Shown here: one piece after another, positions 20,009-25,782 of the stretch
Position numbering within the stretch: the first letter of the stretch is position 1
Layout: each line of letters starts with the position of its first letter
Assembly (NCBI GenBank): GCA_020633125.1
Contig: JACKEH010000061.1
Coordinates: 1-25,782, forward strand
Direction of reading: 5' to 3'
Source: Sandaracinus sp.
Lineage (GTDB): Bacteria > Myxococcota_A > Polyangia > Polyangiales > Houyiibacteriaceae
Length of the DNA stretch: 25,782 bases
The notes under the pieces: generated by a model
What the model was told of the DNA's origin: nothing
The model's input: the letters and a program-made list of their open reading frames with translations, nothing else
The model's database searches: none
Made by a program: the position numbers and the translations under genes

Positions 20009-22015
20009 GTGAACGAGCGCTACGAGCTCGGCGACTGCGTGTACACGGACGGCTCCGGATCGCTTCACGTGGCCGTCGACGTGCGCCTCGGCCGGCGCGT
20101 GCACGTGAAGGTGTTGCGGGGTCGGCGTCCGGCTTCCGAGCGCGTGAGGCTCGAGCGCGAGGCGCGTCTGCTCGGCGGCAGCTCGCACCCGCACCTCCCG
20201 GTGCTGGTCGACGCGCGCTTCGACACCGACCCGCCTTTCCTCGTCTTCAACTACGTCGCCGCATCCCCGCTCTCGGAGCTCGTCGCGCGAAAGCGTCCTT
20301 CGCAGCGCACCGCGCTTCGGTGGGCGAGCGAGCTCGCCGCCGCGCTTCGTGCCGCCCACGCCGAGGGCATCGTGCACGGCGACCTCCATCCGGAGGTGAT
20401 CTTGGTCACCGACGACGACGCGCGCCTGCTCGTGCACGGGTTCGGGCGCGCCTACGCGCTCGGCAGCGACGAAGAGCGAACGACGGTGGGCGGCGACATG
20501 CCCTTCCCGTGTTTCGCGGCGCCCGAGTCGTTGCTCTCCGACGAGCTCGACGTTCGAGCCGACGTCTTCGGGGTGTGCGCCGTTCTTCATTTCCTCCTCG
20601 AGGGACGCGCGCCTTTCGACCCGACTCCGTTTGCGAGCGCGGCCCGTGCGCTCGAGGCGTACGTCACCACCGACCCGCCGGTGCTCGGCGACGTGCGCAC
20701 CTCGCTCTCGACGCTGCTCGCGCAGGGGCTCTCTCGCGATCCCGCGAAGCGACCGACCTCGATGCTCGCGCTGGCGGAGGGGTTCTCCCACGTGCTCGGC
20801 GGAAAGGCGCCCTCGGAGAGCGACGAAGACGAGCTCTCACCGGGCACGTTGGTCGACGGACGCTACCGAGTTCGCTCGGTGCTCGGCGCCGGCGGCATGG
20901 GCAGGGTGTACCTCGCCGCGGACGAGCTCCTGCGGCGGGACGTGGCGTTGAAGGTCTTCTTCACCAAGGACGAGCTCCCATCGCTGCACGAGGCGCGGCA
21001 GATCGCGCGGGTCGAGCACCCCTCCGTGGTGCGCGTGCATTCGCTCGGCACGCACCAGGGCGCGCACTTCGTCGTGACCGAGCTGGTGCGCGGCGAGGCG
21101 CTCGAGCAACACCTCGCCCGCGGGGCGCGCCTGCCTCCGTCGACCGTCGCGCACGTGCTCGACCAGATCCTCGCGGGACTCGACGCGATCCACGGCGTCG
21201 GGCTCGCGCACGGCGACCTGAAGCCGGGCAACGTCATCGTCGACGGCGACTGGAACGTGAAGCTCGTGGATTTCGGTCTCGCGCGCGAGCTGCGCTCGGA
21301 GACGCGTTCGATGGCGATGACGCCGGCGTATTGTCCGCCCGAGCGGCTCCGGACGGGGGGCGTGACGGTCGACGCGGCGTCGGACCTCTACTCGTTCGGG
21401 GTGCTCGCGTTCGAGCTGCTCGCGGGCCGGCTGCCCTTCCTCTACGAGTCGGTGCCCGAGATGCTGCAGGCGCATCTGACGTCCGCGCCGCCCACCCTCG
21501 GCTCGCTCGATCCAACCCTGGCGCCTTACGAGGCCCTCGTCGGCGCGTGCCTCGTGAAGTCGCCGGGCGAGCGTCCGGCGTCCGCCGAGCGCGCGCGCGC
21601 GATGCTGCGCGAAGCCGCGCGGCGCTCGAGCCCGGCGCCCACGTGCAAGCGTGTGTTGGTGATCGAAGACGAGCGCATGGTGTCCGACGTTCTCATGGCG
21701 ATCCTCTCGGAGATGCCCGAGGCGCTCGAGGTGGAGGTCGCGGAGACGGGACGGGCGGGGCTGTCGCGCCTGCTCGAAGCGCCCTTCGACCTCGTGTTGC
21801 TCGACATGCGGCTTCCCGATCGCGACGGGCTCTCGGTGCTCAAGGACCTGCGTGCGTGGCATCCCAACCCGCCGCCCGTGCTGGTGGTCTCGGGCTCCGC
21901 GACGAGCGAGCAATGGCGCATGGCGGCGTCACTCGGCGCGCGCGGCTTGGTCTTCAAGCCCTTCGACAAACAGCTGCTCGAGCTGACGGTTCGCAAATAC
22001 CTCGGCGACGACTGA
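20009..22015 (+). CDS. Pseudokinase-kinase-receiver hybrid signalling protein
   Basis: The 668-residue soluble protein has three modules. Residues about 5-262 are a Hanks-type kinase fold with K34 (VHVKVL) and HGDLHPE (123-129), but the DFG motif is HGF (143-145) and the glycine loop is degenerate, so this copy is probably catalytically dead. Residues about 286-535 are a complete kinase: GAGGMGRVY (293-301), K315, HGDLKPGN (401-408, HGD variant of HRD), DFG (421-423) and a YCPPE activation-segment end. Residues about 546-665 are a response-regulator receiver with E553/D554, phospho-acceptor D599 (LVLLDMRLPD), S628 and K650 (FKPF). It would join Ser/Thr phosphorylation to a His-Asp relay. GTG 20009 is preceded closely by gatact, a possible -10 box of a near-leaderless transcript. 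Confidence 0.9.
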   Translation: MNERYELGDCVYTDGSGSLHVAVDVRLGRRVHVKVLRGRRPASERVRLEREARLLGGSSHPHLPVLVDARFDTDPPFLVFNYVAASPLSELVARKRPSQRTALRWASELAAALRAAHAEGIVHGDLHPEVILVTDDDARLLVHGFGRAYALGSDEERTTVGGDMPFPCFAAPESLLSDELDVRADVFGVCAVLHFLLEGRAPFDPTPFASAARALEAYVTTDPPVLGDVRTSLSTLLAQGLSRDPAKRPTSMLALAEGFSHVLGGKAPSESDEDELSPGTLVDGRYRVRSVLGAGGMGRVYLAADELLRRDVALKVFFTKDELPSLHEARQIARVEHPSVVRVHSLGTHQGAHFVVTELVRGEALEQHLARGARLPPSTVAHVLDQILAGLDAIHGVGLAHGDLKPGNVIVDGDWNVKLVDFGLARELRSETRSMAMTPAYCPPERLRTGGVTVDAASDLYSFGVLAFELLAGRLPFLYESVPEMLQAHLTSAPPTLGSLDPTLAPYEALVGACLVKSPGERPASAERARAMLREAARRSSPAPTCKRVLVIEDERMVSDVLMAILSEMPEALEVEVAETGRAGLSRLLEAPFDLVLLDMRLPDRDGLSVLKDLRAWHPNPPPVLVVSGSATSEQWRMAASLGARGLVFKPFDKQLLELTVRKYLGDD

Positions 22016-22023
22016 GGGCGCCC

Positions 22024-22056
22024 ACCACTTGCACGGATCGAATCCGTGCGAGTGGT
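22024..22056. terminator. Bidirectional hairpin between convergent kinase genes
   Basis: A 15-nt arm (accacttgcacggat) pairs with atccgtgcgagtggt at 14 of 15 positions around a 3-nt loop. It lies 8 bp after the + strand kinase stop and 48 bp beyond the - strand kinase stop, so it could end transcription from both sides. No T-run follows. Confidence 0.6.
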
Positions 22057-22104
22057 CGCTCGGCGGTGGTGGGGGCCCGAGTGCTCGCGCGGCGACGGCC
22101 GTTC

Positions 22105-23385
22105 TCAGCCCTTCGGGCCGTCGCACCACTGGAGCGCGCGGCGAAGCGCGATCTCCACCGCGTCGTCCGCGAAGGGGTAGACCAAACACGCGGCCGCACC
22201 CATCGACGCGAGCACCTGCCAGTCGGTGGCCGAGCCGCGTTGGCTCATCGTGACCACCGTCTCGGGCGGCTTCGGCAGCGACCGCGCGATGCCGCAGAGC
22301 TCGAGGCCGCTGACCTCGGGCATGTCGAGGCTCGTGATCAACAGCTGTACCTCACCGCTCTGCAGGACCTCGGCGGCGGCGGCTCCGTCGCTCGCGATCG
22401 CGAGGCGAGGGCCGGGGCAGAGGCGACGGATCGCCGCGCCGAGCGCACGCGCACGCTCGACGTCCGAGTCGACGATCAGGATGCGCGGCGCGCCGTGGCG
22501 GTGCTGACGCAGACGCCGCAGCGCCTCGGCGAGCTCTCGTCGAAGAAGAGGGACGTCGCAGGCCCGCCGCGCCGGATCCTTCACCAAGAGCGAGCCGACG
22601 AAGGCGTCGAAGGGTGCGAGCGAGGGCGCGAGGTCGCTGGGTTTGGGCGGCGGGCTCGCGATGTGGTGGCGCAGCACGTCGAAGGGGTCGCTCCCCACGA
22701 AAGGCGCGCGACCGGTGAGTAGCTCGAAGGCCAACACGCCGAGCGAGTAGAAGTCGGCGGCGGTGCGCAGCTCGGGCGGCAGTGGGGTGCCCTCGGCGAT
22801 CTCCGGCGCGCAGTACGCGGGCGTGCCTTCGCGCGGGAGCACCTCGTCGTCGAGGTGGGTGGCCAGCCCGAAGTCGGCGAGCTTGGCTTCGCCGCTGGGC
22901 CCGAGGAGCACGTTGGCCGGCTTGAGATCGCGGTGGACCAAGCCCGCGGCGTGAAGCGCCTCCAGGCCCGCGAGCAGACCGTCGAGCCAATACACGGCGT
23001 CCTCGGGGGTCGCGCGGCGCTCGGCGAGGCGTCGCGCCAAGGAGCCGCCCGGCGAGTGTTGCAGCACCAAGAAGACGTGGTCGTCGTGCTCGACGAGGTC
23101 GTGCACCCCGAGCACGTTCGGGTGCACCAGACGCGCGAGCGCGGCGCCTTCGCGGACGAGGTCGTCGCGGCTGCGGAGCGGGTCGAGGCTCTTGAGCGCG
23201 ACGAGGCGGTCGAGGCGTCGGTCGTGGGCGAGCACGACTTGGCTGGTCGAGCCCGCGCCGAGCACCCGCTGGACCTCGTAGACGCCAGCGACGAGCACGC
23301 CTTCCGAGAGCTCGGGCGGCGGACGGAGCGCGTCGATGTACGAGCGTCGCGCCGGCGTCGTGAGCTTGACGCTCGCGCTTCTCAC
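22105..23385 (-). CDS. Hanks-type Ser/Thr kinase fused to a degenerate receiver domain
   Basis: The 426-residue protein has an intact kinase at about 36-295: GAGSTSQV (43-50), K65 (VALKSL), HRDLKPAN (151-158), DFG (171-173) and a YCAPE segment. A receiver-like domain follows (about 299-425) with RILIVDSD (D306, D308), but the phospho-acceptor position is S352 (LLITSLDMP, where an intact receiver has D at P-4), and the conserved Lys is Y403 (LVYPF instead of FKPF). The receiver is therefore probably phosphorylation-independent. The start is the GTG at 23385-23383, overlapping the stop of the upstream small gene as GTGA. No membrane segment or sensor is present. It is convergent with the related hybrid kinase gene and likely acts in the same network. 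Confidence 0.9.
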   Translation of the reverse strand: MRSASVKLTTPARRSYIDALRPPPELSEGVLVAGVYEVQRVLGAGSTSQVVLAHDRRLDRLVALKSLDPLRSRDDLVREGAALARLVHPNVLGVHDLVEHDDHVFLVLQHSPGGSLARRLAERRATPEDAVYWLDGLLAGLEALHAAGLVHRDLKPANVLLGPSGEAKLADFGLATHLDDEVLPREGTPAYCAPEIAEGTPLPPELRTAADFYSLGVLAFELLTGRAPFVGSDPFDVLRHHIASPPPKPSDLAPSLAPFDAFVGSLLVKDPARRACDVPLLRRELAEALRRLRQHRHGAPRILIVDSDVERARALGAAIRRLCPGPRLAIASDGAAAAEVLQSGEVQLLITSLDMPEVSGLELCGIARSLPKPPETVVTMSQRGSATDWQVLASMGAAACLVYPFADDAVEIALRRALQWCDGPKG

Positions 23386-23681
23386 GCGGACTTCGCTCCC
23401 ATGTGACGCCCGTCGGGGAGGAGCGTGAGCGGCGGCACTTCACCACGACTCGCGAGCTTGTAGCGAGCGCAGCGCCCGTAGTCGCCCTGGCAGTAGAGGG
23501 ACTGAAGCACCCGAAGGGCGGACTGGTTCCTGGTTCGAAGCGGAATCGTGCGAAGCGGAGCGGACACCCGTCCGTGGAGCCGCAGGATTCCGTGAGACTG
23601 ACGCCCTCGCGCGAGAGCGCGAGTGGCGGCGAACTCGGGGAAGACCGGGCAGCGTTCCATCTTCGGGCAGTCGGCAGACAT
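23382..23681 (-). CDS. Small four-Cys protein upstream of the kinase, with an apparent insertion
   Basis: The 99-residue ORF starts at the ATG complementary to 23679-23681, with gaggcgagg just before it, and overlaps the kinase start by four bases. It contains CPKMERCPVFPEF (C5, C11), then YCQGDYGRCARYKLASRGEV (C64, C71), and ends PPLTLLPDGRHM. From memory, short bacterial proteins of about 60 residues have these two blocks nearly contiguous; here an Arg-rich stretch of about 35 residues (18-52) separates them. The four Cys suggest a metal or disulfide site. It is probably co-transcribed with the kinase and could be a redox or metal-sensing partner, which is inference. Confidence 0.65.
   Translation of the reverse strand: MSADCPKMERCPVFPEFAATRALARGRQSHGILRLHGRVSAPLRTIPLRTRNQSALRVLQSLYCQGDYGRCARYKLASRGEVPPLTLLPDGRHMGAKSA
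23606..23623. repeat. Perfect palindrome inside the small Cys-protein gene
   Basis: ctcgcgc-gaga-gcgcgag forms a 7-bp stem with a 4-nt loop. It lies inside the stretch (about 23526-23630) that looks inserted between the two conserved Cys blocks, which would fit an in-frame palindromic element. Confidence 0.6.
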
Positions 23682-23847
23682 CCTCGCCTCGTAACGAAAA
23701 ACACTACCCCATTTGGGTGGTGTTGGTGACGGGGCTTCCCTTACGTCTGGCGCTTTGGTCGATCGGCGTACTGAAATGATTGGGAAATGCTGCGAACGGC
23801 ATCGTGGCGTTGCGTGAGGCGGCTGTCCTGAATCCCGAGGACATTCG

Positions 23848-25782
23848 TCAGCGGACGCCGGCGCCTCGCTTGCCCAAGCGACCCTTGCGTCCGCCACTCT
23901 GTTGTTGCTGCGAGCGGCGACGCTTCTCGTGAATCGAGAGCGCGCCTTTGCCGGTCGCGGGCGGCACGAGGCAATGCGCGGCCGAGCCGACGAGGTCGCG
24001 TCGGTTGGCGGCGATCAAGGCCTCGCGTGCGAGGTCGTGCTGGGTGACGTCCCAATACTGCAAGAGCGCCTTCTGCATGCGTTTCTCACGCAGCGTCTTG
24101 GCCGAGTACACCGGCTCCTGCGTGAAGGGGTCTTTGCCCGTGAGCCACATGCTCGTGGCCATCGACATCGGGGTTGGGATGAAGTCCTGCACCTGACGCG
24201 GCTTGAGGCCGCGTTTCTTCAGGTAGACGGCGAGCTTGATCATCGACTCGAGCGTCGAGCCCGGGTGCCCGCTGATGTAGTAGGGCACGAGGTGTTGGTC
24301 CTTGCCGGACTTCTCCGACGCGCACGCGAACATCTCCGCGAAGCGCTCGTAGGACTCCGCGCCCGGTTTCTTCATCTTGTCGAGGACGTCGTCGTCGACG
24401 TGCTCGGGCGCGACGGAGAGCTGCCCGCCGGTGTGATGTTTGGCGAGCTCTTCGACGAACTCCGGGCTTCGTTCCGCGAGGTCGTAGCGCACGCCGCTCG
24501 CGATGAAGACGCGTTTGACGCCGGGCTCTTTGCGCACCTTCTGCAGCAGCTGGACGAGCGGCGTGTGATCGGTGACGAGGTTCTCGCAGATCTTCGGGTG
24601 CACGCAGCTCGTGCGACGGCAGGACTTCTCGATGCGCTCGTCCTTGCACGTCATCTGGTACATGTTCGCGGTCGGTCCGCCGACGTCGCTGATGACGCCG
24701 GAGAAGCCGTCCATGCGACGGAGCGCGCGCACCTCGCGCAGCACGCTCTCGGCGGAGCGGCTCTGAATCACGCGGCCTTCGTGCTCGGTGATCGAGCAGA
24801 AGGAGCAGCCGCCGAAGCACCCGCGCATCGTGACGATGGAGTGTTTGACGGTCTCGAACGCGGGGATGGGCTCGCGGTAGCTCGGATGCGCCTGCCGCTG
24901 GAAGGGCAGGTCGTAGAGCTCGTCCATGAGCTCGGTGGAGAGCGGCTCGGCGGGCGGGTTCAGGTAGATCGCTTGGTCGCCGTGGCGCTGCACGATCGGG
25001 CGGCCGTTGCCGGGGTTCGTCTCTTTTTGAAACGCGCCGCTCATGCGGCTGAAGGCGTCGAGGTCCGCGGAGACCTCTTCGTAGCTCGGCAACACGACCG
25101 GCTTGCGATCGGCGACGCGGCGCGAGGGCTCGATCGACTCGTGCTCGCCCTTGTGCAGCACGAAGCCGGTGCCACACACGTCGCGCACCTCGCGAATCGT
25201 CTTGCCGGACGCGAGCTGGTCGGCGACCTCCCAGACCGGGCGCTCGCCCATGCCGAAGATGACGAGGTCGGCCTTGGCGTCGAGGAGCACGGAGCGGCGA
25301 ATCGAGTCGCTCCAATAGTCGTAGTGCGCGATGCGGCGGAGCGAGGCTTCGATGCCGCCGAGCACGATCGGCACGTCTTTGCCGAAGGCCTGCCGGCAGA
25401 GGTTCGAGTAGACGATGCTCGCGCGGTTGGGGCGCATGTTGGTGCGGCCGCCCGGCGAGTATTGGTCGTCCGACCGCACCTTCTTCTGGGCGGTCAGCTT
25501 GTTGAGCATCGAGTCGAGGTTGCCCGCGGTGATGCCGACGAAGAGGCGCGGCACGCCCATGCGAAGGACGTCTTCGGGCGAGTCCCAGCGCGGCTGGGCG
25601 ATCATGCCGACGCGGTAGCCGCGCTTCTCCAGGAAGCGGCCGATCAAGGCGCCGCCGAACGCGGGGTGATCGACGTAGGCGTCGCCGTTGACGATCAGCA
25701 CGTCGAGCTCGTCCCAGCCGCGCGCCTCCATCTCCTCCCGCGTGGTGGGGAGGAACGCGCGCAGGTCGGGACGCTGCTTCTT
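23848..25782 (-). CDS. YgiQ-family radical SAM protein (5' end beyond the window)
   Basis: The frame runs off the window at 25782; about 644 codons are visible. The first visible residues (KKQRPDLRAFLPTTREEMEA) followed by RGWDELDVLIVNGDAYVDHP match the N-terminal region expected for YgiQ-like proteins, so ATG 25731 is not the start. The radical SAM cluster motif is CFGGCSFC (CxxxCxxC) in MRGCFGGCSFCSITEHEGR, binding a 4Fe-4S cluster and S-adenosylmethionine. Further landmarks are VLGGIEASLRRIAHYDYWSD and PYYISGHPGSTLESMIKLAV. A short basic tail (KRRRSQQQQSGGRKGR) ends the protein. The biochemical reaction of YgiQ proteins is not firmly known. The gene ends 167 bp from the start of the small Cys-protein gene on the same strand. 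Confidence 0.93.
   Translation of the reverse strand, partial: KKQRPDLRAFLPTTREEMEARGWDELDVLIVNGDAYVDHPAFGGALIGRFLEKRGYRVGMIAQPRWDSPEDVLRMGVPRLFVGITAGNLDSMLNKLTAQKKVRSDDQYSPGGRTNMRPNRASIVYSNLCRQAFGKDVPIVLGGIEASLRRIAHYDYWSDSIRRSVLLDAKADLVIFGMGERPVWEVADQLASGKTIREVRDVCGTGFVLHKGEHESIEPSRRVADRKPVVLPSYEEVSADLDAFSRMSGAFQKETNPGNGRPIVQRHGDQAIYLNPPAEPLSTELMDELYDLPFQRQAHPSYREPIPAFETVKHSIVTMRGCFGGCSFCSITEHEGRVIQSRSAESVLREVRALRRMDGFSGVISDVGGPTANMYQMTCKDERIEKSCRRTSCVHPKICENLVTDHTPLVQLLQKVRKEPGVKRVFIASGVRYDLAERSPEFVEELAKHHTGGQLSVAPEHVDDDVLDKMKKPGAESYERFAEMFACASEKSGKDQHLVPYYISGHPGSTLESMIKLAVYLKKRGLKPRQVQDFIPTPMSMATSMWLTGKDPFTQEPVYSAKTLREKRMQKALLQYWDVTQHDLAREALIAANRRDLVGSAAHCLVPPATGKGALSIHEKRRRSQQQQSGGRKGRLGKRGAGVR

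Noticed and set aside
23682..23897. N-terminal extension of the small four-Cys protein
   Set aside because: The open frame continues upstream but the extra residues are low-complexity and overlap the YgiQ gene's end; ATG 23681 has a nearby purine-rich ribosome site and begins directly at the first Cys block.

Overview
The window is uniformly GC-rich (strong G/C third-position bias, many GTG starts, overlapping GTGA/ATGA start-stop junctions). It carries a gene style typical of large Myxococcota genomes, probably Polyangiales and perhaps Sandaracinus-like: Cys-anchored lipoproteins rich in Asp/Gly/Ala, a kelch lipoprotein, a TPR protein with C-terminal membrane helices, sigma-54 activators with FHA or GAF sensors, Hanks-type kinases fused to receiver domains, and RHS polymorphic-toxin debris. 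The taxon is an inference from gene content only.

Layout. 1-2203: the 3' end of a probable lipoprotein gene, a TetR regulator with a DETVAVDS tandem-repeat tail, and an NmrA-like NAD(P)-binding protein. 2204-8648: a tightly packed + strand cluster, possibly led by a 20-codon upstream ORF. It holds a membrane fatty-acid-hydroxylase family protein, a small unknown protein, a large lipoprotein, a TPR/transmembrane protein and a kelch-type lipoprotein, with short overlaps at several joins. 8649-9475: no gene, but hairpins, a fragment resembling the kelch gene, and a short element with 22-bp terminal inverted repeats. 9476-10330: an unknown helical protein with an acidic tail.

10331-14710 is an accessory polymorphic-toxin island. 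It contains a possible orphan toxin tail joined to an immunity-like gene, a 5'-truncated RHS core fused to a candidate PD-(D/E)xK nuclease toxin, two adjacent paralogous ankyrin-type candidate immunity genes, another small acidic candidate immunity gene, and an 83-bp duplicate of the RHS core fused out of frame to the 3' end of a further small gene. Parts of it are visibly AT-richer than the flanks. This looks like a graveyard and reservoir of displaced RHS tip cassettes produced by recombination in the conserved core.

14729-18442 holds two sigma-54 activators on the - strand separated by a 78-bp tandem duplication. The second is divergent from an ahpC-ahpD peroxide-reduction pair (18665-19966). 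Their shared intergenic region contains three related ACCGA-type sites and a -24/-12-like promoter facing ahpC, suggesting a peroxide or redox circuit run by a sigma-54 activator.

20009-23681 contains two convergent kinase-receiver fusions. The + strand protein is pseudokinase-kinase-intact receiver. The - strand protein is kinase-degenerate receiver, and it overlaps an upstream four-Cys small protein gene. A radical SAM protein of the YgiQ family (5' end beyond the window) closes the window. The least conventional parts are the toxin island, the paired kinase/receiver hybrids with complementary degeneration, and the ahpCD regulatory region.
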